A stretch of DNA of 28,404 nt from JANXVV01 sp038230975 (lineage in GTDB: Bacteria; Planctomycetota; Phycisphaerae; Tepidisphaerales; Tepidisphaeraceae): contig JBBRMF010000037.1 in the NCBI GenBank assembly GCA_038230975.1, positions 1-28,404 on the forward strand. Direction: 5' to 3'. Below are positions 15,742 to 23,252 of the stretch, one piece after another. The translations under genes were made by a program, and so were the position numbers. Numbering within the stretch: position 1 is the first letter of the stretch; each line of letters opens with the position of its first letter. The notes beneath the pieces were generated by a model. It was not told the DNA's origin, made no database searches, and worked only from the letters and a program-made list of their open reading frames with translations.

Positions 15742-15757
15742 TGTTCCACGTGGAACT
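15742..15757. promoter_or_regulatory. second parS-like site, downstream of parB
   Basis: TGTTCCACGTGGAACT matches the upstream parS at 15 of 16 positions, differing only in the last base. It begins 10 bases after the parB stop, so parB is bracketed by two sites 1.0 kb apart. Sites with one outer-base mismatch generally still bind ParB, though more weakly. Confidence 0.85.
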
Positions 15758-15788
15758 TCTGAATTGCTTGCCATTAAGGAAGGAACAA

Positions 15789-16073
15789 ATGCCGCGCTTG
15801 TCGAAATACTGTTGCGGAATCGCGGTTGTCACTACCTGTGTGGTCCTTATCTTTCTGGCACATCTATTGGTTACGTTACGATTATATCACTCTCAGGCGT
15901 CAGACGGAATTAGATTCGCCCTTCCAGCGGTCGTCACACTGCTCACCCAATGGATCGTCATAAGACGCGCAACTGATGCTCCACTCGCAACCTGTTGGGG
16001 TTTCGCAATTGGCCTGACGGGGACGTCATTCTTCATCGCCCTATTAATTTGCCTCGACCGATTCGGATCCTGA
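15789..16073 (+). CDS. unknown small membrane protein after parB
   Basis: The 94-residue protein starts at ATG 15789, with AAGGAAGGAA just upstream. The frame is open 16 codons further, but that would begin inside parS, so I reject it. Three hydrophobic segments are visible, roughly residues 8-28 (GIAVVTTCVVLIFLAHLLV), 41-56 and 65-87 (CWGFAIGLTGTSFFIALLI). No family is recognised. It follows parB on the same strand with 57 bases between, and may share its transcript. Confidence 0.65.
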   Translation: MPRLSKYCCGIAVVTTCVVLIFLAHLLVTLRLYHSQASDGIRFALPAVVTLLTQWIVIRRATDAPLATCWGFAIGLTGTSFFIALLICLDRFGS

Positions 16074-16122
16074 AGCGATCGCAATTGTAAATCAAACCCT
16101 TCCCCCCGGAAGTGCAAATGCT

Positions 16123-16608
16123 ATGAAGCCAAGAAAACGAAAAAGGATCAGGAATTTAATCTGCTTGATATCGCTTTCCACTTCCGCCGCAATAGCTTGG
16201 CTGTGGATCAGATCATACCACTACCCTCCATTAGACTTCGTTACGGTTGTGTCTCGGCATCGCAGTTATGGAATCGGTACCGCACGCGGTGGAATCATCA
16301 GTTTCCTTCAGCAGGAACGCTCCGATTACCCCGCCAACGATCCCGATGACATGTTCGCCGATCGATTGGGCTTCCGATACATTCGCGCAACCTCGCTGGG
16401 GCTGCGGCGATGGAATCTGGTGATACCATTTTGGATCCTCATGCTGGGCACATTAACTCCCCCATTGTTTGACTGGAGACATCGACGGATTGCCTGGAAA
16501 ATGCGTCAGCTCCGCCAATGCCAAACCTGCGGATATGATTTACGCGCCACACCAGACCGATGCCCGGAATGCGGAACAATGCCGGAACATCGCACTGCAA
16601 ACGAATAG
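16123..16608 (+). CDS. membrane protein with planctomycete-type C-terminal zinc ribbon
   Basis: This 161-residue protein has two membrane segments, about residues 12-30 and 99-116, separated by a polar loop, and a C-terminal zinc ribbon with C133, C136, C147 and C150 in CQTCGYDLRATPDRCPECG. That ribbon is a frequent ending of small membrane proteins in planctomycetes, especially Phycisphaerae, and is the best taxonomic marker in the window. Function is unknown. The start ATG 16123 has only a weak GGAAG upstream; an ATG five bases earlier stops after two codons. It follows the 94-residue membrane protein by 49 bases. Confidence 0.8.
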   Translation: MKPRKRKRIRNLICLISLSTSAAIAWLWIRSYHYPPLDFVTVVSRHRSYGIGTARGGIISFLQQERSDYPANDPDDMFADRLGFRYIRATSLGLRRWNLVIPFWILMLGTLTPPLFDWRHRRIAWKMRQLRQCQTCGYDLRATPDRCPECGTMPEHRTANE

Positions 16609-16724
16609 GATTTCCGCGGAACCGCCCATTCGATGGACGTTTTTACATTCGTGATTTTTTGTGTTTTTCCTTACTTGTTTCCGACTTACTACGCCGCGTG
16701 CCCATCATCAGGTAAACTTCTGGA

Positions 16725-17423
16725 ATGTCCCCAACCGAACTTGCCCGGAAAATTGATCATACGATTTTGAAACCGGAGGCCACCGCGCCGGAAGTGCATC
16801 GCGTGGTGGCCGAGGCGATGCAGTATGGCTTTGCCTCGGTCTGTGTCGCACCGGTCTGGGTCGGTAGGGTGGCTACCATGTTGAAGGGAAGCGGGGTACT
16901 GACGTGTACGGTCGTCAGCTTCCCGCATGGAACCAGTAAGTCCACGGTGAAAGCGATCGAAGCTACAAGCAGCATCAAGGAAGGGGCCGATGAAATCGAC
17001 ATCGTCGCTCACTTACCCTACCTGGCCGCCTCGAACGTAGACTCGGCCCGGGCAGAGTTGATTGAGATTGTTCGCGCCGCGCGGAGTACTCGCCGCGATG
17101 TGGTCATTAAGGTGATCGTGGAATCGGCGTACCTACTTTCGCCAGGGTCCGATAAAGGTGAGGCTGCCATCGAATGCGCTTGTCGCGCGGTTCGAGAGAG
17201 TGGTTGCGACTTCATCAAGACCAGCACTGGGTTTCATCCGAGCGGTGGGGCAAGCCTGGAAGCTGTAAGACTCATGAAGAAGTATGGTGATGGCTTACTT
17301 GTCAAAGCCAGCGGGGGGATTCGAGATCTCACAACGGCGCTGGCAATGCTCGAAGCGGGCGCGCATCGGTTGGGGTTGAGTGCATCTGTGAGCATCGTAG
17401 ATCAATTGAAGCTACAACAGTAG
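16725..17423 (+). CDS. deoC: deoxyribose-phosphate aldolase
   Basis: DeoC splits 2-deoxy-D-ribose 5-phosphate into glyceraldehyde 3-phosphate and acetaldehyde in deoxynucleoside catabolism, in the cytoplasm. The 232-residue TIM-barrel protein begins ELARKIDHTILKPEAT, as family members do. Catalytic residues are visible: D92 in DEIDIV, the Schiff-base lysine K165 in DFIKTSTGF, and K194 in LLVKASGGIR, the equivalents of Asp102, Lys167 and Lys201 of the E. coli enzyme. Length is normal. The ribosome binding site is weak. No other deo gene is adjacent. Confidence 0.95.
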   Translation: MSPTELARKIDHTILKPEATAPEVHRVVAEAMQYGFASVCVAPVWVGRVATMLKGSGVLTCTVVSFPHGTSKSTVKAIEATSSIKEGADEIDIVAHLPYLAASNVDSARAELIEIVRAARSTRRDVVIKVIVESAYLLSPGSDKGEAAIECACRAVRESGCDFIKTSTGFHPSGGASLEAVRLMKKYGDGLLVKASGGIRDLTTALAMLEAGAHRLGLSASVSIVDQLKLQQ

Positions 17424-17450
17424 AGCATCCCGGACACATTCACGATTTTC

Positions 17451-17515
17451 GGTGGCATGGGCGTCTCGCCCGTGCATTATTCGGAAGAAAACGCGGGCGA
17501 GACGCCCACGCCACC
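17451..17515. repeat. palindromic dispersed repeat between deoC and the methyltransferase
   Basis: Arms 17451-17475 and 17491-17515 pair at 22 of 25 positions around a 15-base loop. The core GGCATGGGCGTCTCGCCC is the same as at 211. The element sits in the 120-base gap between the 3' ends of two convergent genes, where a strong hairpin could end transcription in both directions. This is the most regular copy in the window. Confidence 0.75.
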
Positions 17516-17543
17516 TGAACATTCTCAGCCGACAAAGCGGAAC

Positions 17544-18290
17544 CTACGAAATCCACTTGATTTCAAATAGTCGAATAGGGCGGCTGCGGGTGGGGATACG
17601 TTGTTCATGGAGTGTGAGGCTCCAGCCACAGGAGGTGATCCAGGCTGGAAAGTTATCTCCGGTTTGGCGGCCGGGCTCACCGAGGATGACACTGCCATTT
17701 GGAGCAACGTGCGTTCGCCAAAAAGGTTCCAGAAAATCCCACTGTTTGCGTTCGTAGAGAATGTCAGCCCCGAGGATCAGATCGAATTGCTCACCTAACT
17801 GCCCGGTTTGCCAATTGAGTTGGCGAGTACGCGCGCGAGCCTGGTACGAGAGACTGTTCAACTTGGCGAAGAGGAGGGCGGGGGACTCCAAGTCTGCGAA
17901 GAGGACTGGCAGGCCCAGGCTCGCCGCGACCATCCCCGGGAAACCCATGCCGCAACCTAGATCTAACACGTGTGTCGGTTGTTGGCTTGACTTGACCGCG
18001 CTATATCGGTCCAGCAGAAGGTGAGCCATCCCGAGCGCACTGTCCCATAACTCGGCCCAGTAGGGCAGATGCAACTCTTCTCCGTTCTTGCGCAGGCCAC
18101 TGGTTTTTTCCAGGCGATCTTCCTCGGCAGCGACCTCACTGAGCACCCGATTGGGATCAGCAATGCGCACGAATGGAAACGAACGGCTGCCGAGCGTGAT
18201 TGTTTCCGCCAGCGTGTGATACCGCCGTTGGATCCTTGCAAGTAGACGGCATTGGGCAATGGAGGTGGGGGTTGCGTGGAGCGAGGACAT
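17544..18290 (-). CDS. class I SAM-dependent methyltransferase, METTL21/lysine-methyltransferase-like
   Basis: The 248-residue protein has a Rossmann-fold methyltransferase domain: motif I VLDLGCGMGFPG (108-119), an acidic residue after strand 2 (D133 in FADLESPA), and FDLILGADILYERKQ (169-183). The upstream LPYWAELWDSALGMA (75-89) is characteristic of the family 16/METTL21 group, whose known members methylate protein lysines; related bacterial proteins are uncharacterised. It probably acts in the cytoplasm on a protein substrate. No Shine-Dalgarno is seen at ATG 18290. It is convergent with deoC and has no operon partner. Confidence 0.82.
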   Translation of the reverse strand: MSSLHATPTSIAQCRLLARIQRRYHTLAETITLGSRSFPFVRIADPNRVLSEVAAEEDRLEKTSGLRKNGEELHLPYWAELWDSALGMAHLLLDRYSAVKSSQQPTHVLDLGCGMGFPGMVAASLGLPVLFADLESPALLFAKLNSLSYQARARTRQLNWQTGQLGEQFDLILGADILYERKQWDFLEPFWRTHVAPNGSVILGEPGRQTGDNFPAWITSCGWSLTLHEQRIPTRSRPIRLFEIKWIS

Positions 18291-18417
18291 TCTGAACAGC
18301 CAATCAAATTCAACGGAGCAATCGAACCCGGGGGTCGATTTTCAAGCATGTTAGCGGTATTGTGACGACAGAGACAGGGAACGCGAGGTTCCTTTTCGTT
18401 TGCATGGGAGCCAGATC

Positions 18418-18642
18418 ATGGATCGACGATGGATCATTGCCGCAACGACCGCGGCCACAATCGTGCTTGCGTTGGCCATCACGGGATGCGATTCAACCAA
18501 GACCGAAACCGGATATTCACCTCGACGGGTCGGCATGACCAATGCCGAGCTTCGTTCGCTTTATGCTCCGGCATTCAGCCCCGAAGCGCATGTGGACCAT
18601 GAAAAAAAGGTGGATGTCGGGTCTCATCGTCCGGGGAGTTAA
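18418..18642 (+). CDS. small lipoprotein of unknown function
   Basis: The 74-residue precursor has a basic start (MDRRWII), a hydrophobic stretch, and lipobox AITGC with the acylated cysteine at residue 24. The mature part of about 50 residues is polar with no recognised domain (STKTETGYSPRRVGMTN, then EAHVDHEKKVDVG). I use ATG 18418, with GGGAG 8 bases before it, rather than the in-frame ATG six codons upstream, which would put polar residues before the signal. It is probably periplasmic and membrane-attached, and stands alone. Confidence 0.78.
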   Translation: MDRRWIIAATTAATIVLALAITGCDSTKTETGYSPRRVGMTNAELRSLYAPAFSPEAHVDHEKKVDVGSHRPGS

Positions 18643-18754
18643 ATGCCAAGGGTTCAATCTGGGGGGCTAAATCACGTCAATTTACTGGATTTCCGACGGG
18701 AAGAAGGTATATGATCTTCGCCGACCGCATTGGAAGAGGACTGCCGGATAGTGG

Positions 18755-19471
18755 ATGTTGAATGCTGTGGCCAAGAACACTTCACCCTTAGGACTCGTGC
18801 CAAACGTTGCTTTGATCAATCCCGCTGAATTCGTCGAGCTGGTGGAGCCGTTGCTCGCGCGGCAGGATGTTTCGGGTTTGCTGGCCATGCTTCGGTTGAG
18901 GTGGTCTTCGGACCAAATCAAAAGCATTCTTTCTTCTTCCCACGCGGATGCTCGAAAAGTGGCGACACTTGCCTTAGGTCTTGTTGGGGCAAGGTGTTGC
19001 ATTCCGTCGTTAGCCGAGCAACTGCAAGATGCCGACCCGATGGCCAATGAGATGGCTGAGCACGCGCTCTGGTCGATTTGGTTTCGTTGCGGCTCCCCGG
19101 AAGCCAACTGCCTGCTGACCCGCGGTGCTTCCGCCATGGATCAACGAGATTACGCAAAAGCTGCAACACTCTTTACCGCCGCGATCGAAACCGACCCCTC
19201 TTTTGCCGAAGCGTACAATCAACGGGCCTTGGTTTATTATCTTCAGGAAAAGTTTGAGCCTTCGATCGCGGACTGTAAAGAAGCCATCAAGCGTATGCCG
19301 TGCCATTTTGGAGCGTGGGCCGGCAAGGGACATTGCCATGCTCATCTGAGTCAATTTTCCGATGCGATCCGCTGCTACCGTGAAGCGCTCGAAATTAATC
19401 CCCATTGGCTTTGTTTATCACTTGCGATCCAGGAAATGCAGAGCCATTTGGAGCTGGATGAGGGTCAGTAG
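18755..19471 (+). CDS. HEAT-like plus TPR repeat protein
   Basis: The 238-residue protein is cytoplasmic by appearance. Residues 15-115 are helical and resemble HEAT/PBS-lyase repeats (DARKVATLALGLVGARCCIP, DPMANEMAEHALWSIW). Residues 125-228 hold three tetratricopeptide repeats: QRDYAKAATLFTAAIETDP, then FAEAYNQRALVYYLQEKFEP and FGAWAGKGHCHAHLSQFSDA with AIRCYREALEINP. Such repeats bind partner proteins; the partner is unknown. An AGAGGA lies rather far (about 14 bases) before the ATG at 18755. It precedes the 356-residue membrane protein by 67 bases and may share its transcript. Confidence 0.85.
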   Translation: MLNAVAKNTSPLGLVPNVALINPAEFVELVEPLLARQDVSGLLAMLRLRWSSDQIKSILSSSHADARKVATLALGLVGARCCIPSLAEQLQDADPMANEMAEHALWSIWFRCGSPEANCLLTRGASAMDQRDYAKAATLFTAAIETDPSFAEAYNQRALVYYLQEKFEPSIADCKEAIKRMPCHFGAWAGKGHCHAHLSQFSDAIRCYREALEINPHWLCLSLAIQEMQSHLELDEGQ

Positions 19472-19538
19472 CCATCGAGTGAGTCATTTTTGCCCATTTC
19501 CGCAGTTGTAAGCTGTTTGCCGGTAAATTGTTCGGAAC

Positions 19539-20609
19539 ATGTCGTTGACAGCGATACACTTTGACCGATTTGTTCGCCGCCTGCATTGTCGTTTTATTTT
19601 ATTTCGCTGTGTGGAATGGGTTGGAGCGGGGTTACTCTTCGGTTGCGGTGGGGCGATTGTCCTTATGCCCATCCTCTGGTGGCAGGGTCGATCCACGCTT
19701 CCCGTAGCTCTCCTGTCACTGGTAATTTCCACCTTCACCGGCTTGGTCATAGCCATCTTTCGACGGCCTACACCCTTGGATGCCGTAATGGAGGCGGACG
19801 GTCAGTTAAATCTCGCCGACCTTTTGAGTACGGCTATGTTGATGCGACGAGCGAGGAACCCGTCGAACGATCCTTGGAATTCCACCCTTCTTGCAATGGC
19901 GGATGCCAAATGCGATCAGTTGTCACCGTCCAATGTGCTTCTCCGCCGTTGGACTTCTCGACGGTGGGGGGGGGTTGGTTTAGCAATCAGCTTGGTTCTG
20001 ACGCTGGCGGCTTTTTCCAATGCGTCACGCCGCACGCAGGCGGAAACCGGGACTGAGCAAATTTTCGCGCTGTCCGATCCATTGGGTGCTCCGGAACAAA
20101 TCTCCCGTTCTGTGAAGGACACATTAACCTATCGATCGCCCGTCCGTCGGCCGGGTCACGATCCGGACGATTCGTCTGCCGAAAGTCAGTCAGAACAGTC
20201 ACATGTCACGACAGGCGACGACAAGGCAGACCCTTTTGACCCTTCCGCCCACCAGAAAAACACCCCGTCTGCCGGCGACCCGAATGGCACTGGCGCGGGT
20301 TCCACCCTCACTTCTGGTGTCAAATCAACGATTCCCACACCCGACACAAGCAGCCGCAATGAGCGCGCTTCACGGCAAGGTCGGACTGCCAGCGGCGGAC
20401 AGTCCGCCAAGCGTGAAGACAAACTCGACACTGCCACGTCCACCAACAATGGCCTGTCTGGCAATAAAACCGACGTAGAAATCACGCCTCCCTGGCAAGG
20501 CCCGGAATCGGTGACGAACCCACAAAAGGTGGGCGATCTCATACGGTCAAACCCGGCTTATGCGCCGTATCGCGACCTCATCCGCGACTACTTTGACCCC
20601 CATCGATAA
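19539..20609 (+). CDS. membrane protein with long polar C-terminal tail, DUF4175-like N-terminus
   Basis: The 356-residue protein has hydrophobic segments at about 25-45, 52-72 and 145-162. Between them lies LDAVMEADGQLNLADLLSTAM with a following DPWNSTLLAMADAKCDQL, which recalls the N-terminal part of DUF4175-type proteins (bacterial transmembrane proteins with a Lx-D-RLSTA-like helix). The long tail (180-330) is low-complexity, rich in S, D, P, T and G, and probably disordered outside the membrane. The final block NPAYAPYRDLIRDYFDPH looks conserved-like. Full DUF4175 proteins are much longer, so this is at best a short relative. Function is unknown. Confidence 0.72.
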   Translation: MSLTAIHFDRFVRRLHCRFILFRCVEWVGAGLLFGCGGAIVLMPILWWQGRSTLPVALLSLVISTFTGLVIAIFRRPTPLDAVMEADGQLNLADLLSTAMLMRRARNPSNDPWNSTLLAMADAKCDQLSPSNVLLRRWTSRRWGGVGLAISLVLTLAAFSNASRRTQAETGTEQIFALSDPLGAPEQISRSVKDTLTYRSPVRRPGHDPDDSSAESQSEQSHVTTGDDKADPFDPSAHQKNTPSAGDPNGTGAGSTLTSGVKSTIPTPDTSSRNERASRQGRTASGGQSAKREDKLDTATSTNNGLSGNKTDVEITPPWQGPESVTNPQKVGDLIRSNPAYAPYRDLIRDYFDPHR

Positions 20610-20645
20610 TATTCGGTGATGGTATTCCCCTGCACCATTCACTAT

Positions 20646-20663
20646 ATTGTTGACGTCAGCAAT
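20646..20663. promoter_or_regulatory. near-perfect palindrome with TGACGTCA core upstream of the exported TLDc-like gene
   Basis: ATTGTTGACGTCAGCAAT is an 18-base palindrome broken at only one symmetric pair, with the perfect 8-base core TGACGTCA. It lies about 60-75 bases before the next gene start and includes a TTGACG that could serve as a -35 box. It may be an operator for a dimeric regulator. Confidence 0.45.
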
Positions 20664-20720
20664 TCGGATTTATCGCTTCTAGGCAGTCGATGGAGCGTTC
20701 ACTGAATGGATGGGAGTGCC

Positions 20721-21455
20721 ATGCTTGCAAATCGCCAACGAGTTTTTTCCTTGCTGGTTCTATTGCTCTCCAGCGTCGTCTATTCGGCGACGGCTTCGGC
20801 AAGCTCTGTGATTGTCGGTGGGAGCAATTTGCTGACGCAGAGCAGTGCCGATCAATTGGCAACTTGGCTCGGCGAAGGGGATCTGAAGCTAACGAATATA
20901 TTCACTCATTCGAGCAACGACGCCACCACTTCATACGATTTCCATGCAGCCGCCGATGGGAAAGGGCGAACGTTTGTGGTCGCTGAAGTGACGAACGTCG
21001 GTACCTCCAAGATCATCGTGGGCGGTTACAACCCGCAAGCGTGGGATAGCGTTAGTGGCTACCACACTGTACCAAACACTGCGGACCGAACCGCTTTCCT
21101 ATTCAATCTCACGACTCCTTCTCGACTAGACGAAAAGAGCCTGACAGCAGCCCCCGACCCGGGGCAATATCAAACGAGCAACCAAGCCAATTCCGGGCCA
21201 TACTTCGGAGCGGGAGCGGACTTTTTGTTGTATACCGACTTAAATTCCGGGACGGCATCTCAATACAGTTACGGCGATAACGGAGAGACCGTTGTGGGTA
21301 CGGGAACAGGTGGGGCTATACCTTTGAAATTCGACAGACTCGAGATCTTCACGATTGCTGATGTAGCCCCGCTTCCATCTACCGCTCTGGTAGGCTTCGT
21401 ACTGCTCGGCGGGTTTGCTTTGACGAAAGGTCGTCGTCGGCAAATTGAAACATGA
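20721..21455 (+). CDS. exported protein with TLDc-like domain and PEP-CTERM-type sorting tail
   Basis: The 244-residue precursor has a signal peptide (RQRVFSLLVLLLSSVVYSAT). A PEP-CTERM-like tail follows at about 216-240: VAPLPSTALVGF, a hydrophobic helix, then KGRRR, which should direct exosortase processing at the membrane. The region between resembles TLDc: SKIIVGGYNPQAWDS, then TAFLFNLTT, YFGAGADFLLYTDLN and LKFDRLEIFTI match that domain's conserved blocks. I take ATG 20721, with GGGAG 4 bases before it; an ATG five codons upstream with GGAG at a longer spacing is also possible. The role is unknown; surface or matrix location is likely. Confidence 0.8.
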   Translation: MLANRQRVFSLLVLLLSSVVYSATASASSVIVGGSNLLTQSSADQLATWLGEGDLKLTNIFTHSSNDATTSYDFHAAADGKGRTFVVAEVTNVGTSKIIVGGYNPQAWDSVSGYHTVPNTADRTAFLFNLTTPSRLDEKSLTAAPDPGQYQTSNQANSGPYFGAGADFLLYTDLNSGTASQYSYGDNGETVVGTGTGGAIPLKFDRLEIFTIADVAPLPSTALVGFVLLGGFALTKGRRRQIET

Positions 21456-21474
21456 CCACGCCAAACAATCGCAA

Positions 21475-22314
21475 TCACGCCGGAAGCAGATCCATCATTC
21501 TCGGGACAGCCGGCTCGACAATTTTTGCACTCGGTTTCGGATGGCCTTGTTCTTCCAGGAAACCAATCAGTTCTTCGCGATATTTGTAATATTCCGGGTG
21601 TTCCAACACCTCTTGGCGGTTTCGCGGGCGAGGAAAGTTCACTTCCATCATTCGACCGATTTTGGCTGCGGGGCCATTGGTCATCATCGCCACGCGATCG
21701 GACAGAAACAATGCCTCATCCACATCGTGCGTGACCATCAGCGCTGTCTTTTTATCTTTCGCGCATAATTCGACGAGCACTTCCTGCAACTCCATGCGCG
21801 TCAATGAATCGAGCATTCCAAACGGTTCGTCGAGTAAGAGCATTTTAGGCGACAACGCAAAAGCCCGTGCGATGCCTACGCGCTGTCGCATCCCGACGGA
21901 TAGTTCGGCCGGGCGCTTCAACATGGAGTCGGCCAAGCCTACCACGCCCAGGTAGAACTCCGCGATATCGCGACGTTCCTGGCGAGTCGCCTTGTAGAAT
22001 ACCTGCTCGATACCGATCATCACATTCTCGAACGCCGTGAGCCAGGGAAGCAAACAGGGAGACTGGAAGACCACACCCCGATCGGGCCCTGCACCGCGAA
22101 CCTCCTTATTGGAGAGAATGATCGAGCCACCGCTCTTGGAAGTTAGGCCGGCGATCATCGAAAGGATGGTAGACTTGCCGCAACCACTATGGCCGATAAG
22201 ACTGACAAATTCCCCCTCGCGAAGGAACAAGTCAACATCCTTCACAATCACCGCCGGGCCCTTACGACTGGGATAGGACTTTTCCAACTTCCAGACTTCA
22301 AGGTACTTTTTCAT
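21475..22314 (-). CDS. nitrate/taurine-type ABC transporter ATPase (second)
   Basis: This 279-residue ATPase powers the NrtAB-like importer. It has Walker A GHSGCGKST (41-49), Q-loop VVFQSPCLLPW, signature LSVGMRQR (138-145) and Walker B LLLLDEPFG-type MLLLDEPFGMLD (158-169). The signature has valine where LSGGM is usual. It is closest to NrtD/SsuB-type subunits. ATG 22314 is chosen, with GGAG 6 bases upstream; the open frame beyond it runs through an intergenic hairpin. It is the last gene of the operon, 19 bases from the convergent exported TLDc-like gene. Confidence 0.92.
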   Translation of the reverse strand: MKKYLEVWKLEKSYPSRKGPAVIVKDVDLFLREGEFVSLIGHSGCGKSTILSMIAGLTSKSGGSIILSNKEVRGAGPDRGVVFQSPCLLPWLTAFENVMIGIEQVFYKATRQERRDIAEFYLGVVGLADSMLKRPAELSVGMRQRVGIARAFALSPKMLLLDEPFGMLDSLTRMELQEVLVELCAKDKKTALMVTHDVDEALFLSDRVAMMTNGPAAKIGRMMEVNFPRPRNRQEVLEHPEYYKYREELIGFLEEQGHPKPSAKIVEPAVPRMMDLLPA

Positions 22315-22329
22315 GACAGCTCCAACTTC

Positions 22330-22377
22330 ATTCTGGTCCCCTCCCCTCCAGTACTCATGGGGGGAGGGGACCAGAAT
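22330..22377 (-). repeat. perfect 17-base-pair hairpin between the two ATPase genes
   Basis: ATTCTGGTCCCCTCCCC (22330-22346) and GGGGAGGGGACCAGAAT (22361-22377) are exact inverted complements around a 14-base loop. The hairpin begins at the last base of the first ATPase stop codon and ends 15 bases before the second ATPase start, leaving its GGAG site free. There is no U tract, so it is more likely an mRNA-processing or stability element than a terminator. Confidence 0.75.
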
Positions 22378-23252
22378 CATCCCATTGCCGCGCTACGATT
22401 TCCAAATAGCCTCCAACCGCGCCGCACCGACAGATCCGCCGGTTCCACGGCAGGCAATCGCACGGCAGATGCCTCGCTGGTGGCTCTGCGCTTCGCACCT
22501 GGCCCAAGCAGATACCGAAGCAATTCCCCGCGAATCTCCTTAAACCGCGGGCTGTGATTGATCGCAGTTCGATCGCGCGGGCGATCAAGATCCACCGTCA
22601 CCGCCGGCCCGAGTGTCGCGCCAGGTCCAGCGCTCAATGGAATAATCCGGTCGGCTAACAGAATCCCCTCATCCACATCGTTCGTGATTAACACAACGGT
22701 CTTTTTGTCTTGCTCCCAAATGCGTTCGATCTCATCCTGCAAAGTGGAGCGCGTGAGCGCATCGAGCGCGCCCAGAGGCTCATCCATCAGCAAGATTCGC
22801 GGGTTCATTGAAAGTGCCCGGGCGACCGACACGCGCTGCCGCATTCCACCGGAAAGCTCGTTCGGTCGCTTATCGCGCGCGGCGGCTAGATTCACCATGC
22901 GGATGTATTTCTCGGCGTACTTCTTCTTCTCCACGGTCTTCCATTTTGGGAACACCTGCTCCACCGCCAACAACACATTCTCAAACACCGTCATCCAGGG
23001 AAGCAGCGAATAGTTTTGAAAGATCACCGCGCGGTCAGGCCCTGGACCGGTCACTGGTTTTCCCTGCAACAATACTTCACCGTCATCCGGTTTCACCAGC
23101 CCGGCAATCATGGACATCAACGTCGTCTTTCCCGCGCCGCTATACCCTACGATGGCAACGAATTCGCCTTCACGAATCGACAGGTTGATATTCTTGAGAA
23201 CCGGCGTCCCGGCGTACGACTTACTCACATTGTTTAATTCAAGAAACGGCAT
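22377..23252 (-). CDS. nitrate/taurine-type ABC transporter ATPase (first)
   Basis: This 291-residue ATPase has Walker A GYSGAGKTT (36-44), Q-loop VIFQNYSLLPW, a normal signature LSGGMRQR (133-140) and Walker B ILLMDEPLGALD (153-164). It resembles the ATPase domain of NrtC, without the NrtC binding-protein-like C-terminal half; the tail of about 40 residues is short and unrelated. The start ATG 23252 has AGGAG 8 bases before it and overlaps the permease 3' end by 14 bases. Together with the second ATPase it would form a heterodimeric motor. Confidence 0.93.
   Translation of the reverse strand: MPFLELNNVSKSYAGTPVLKNINLSIREGEFVAIVGYSGAGKTTLMSMIAGLVKPDDGEVLLQGKPVTGPGPDRAVIFQNYSLLPWMTVFENVLLAVEQVFPKWKTVEKKKYAEKYIRMVNLAAARDKRPNELSGGMRQRVSVARALSMNPRILLMDEPLGALDALTRSTLQDEIERIWEQDKKTVVLITNDVDEGILLADRIIPLSAGPGATLGPAVTVDLDRPRDRTAINHSPRFKEIRGELLRYLLGPGAKRRATSEASAVRLPAVEPADLSVRRGWRLFGNRSAAMG

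Noticed and set aside
18321..18339. Possible hairpin ATCGAACCC with GGGGTCGAT before the small lipoprotein gene
   Set aside because: The stem needs a bulge, the run of T after it is only four bases, and there is no upstream forward gene to terminate.
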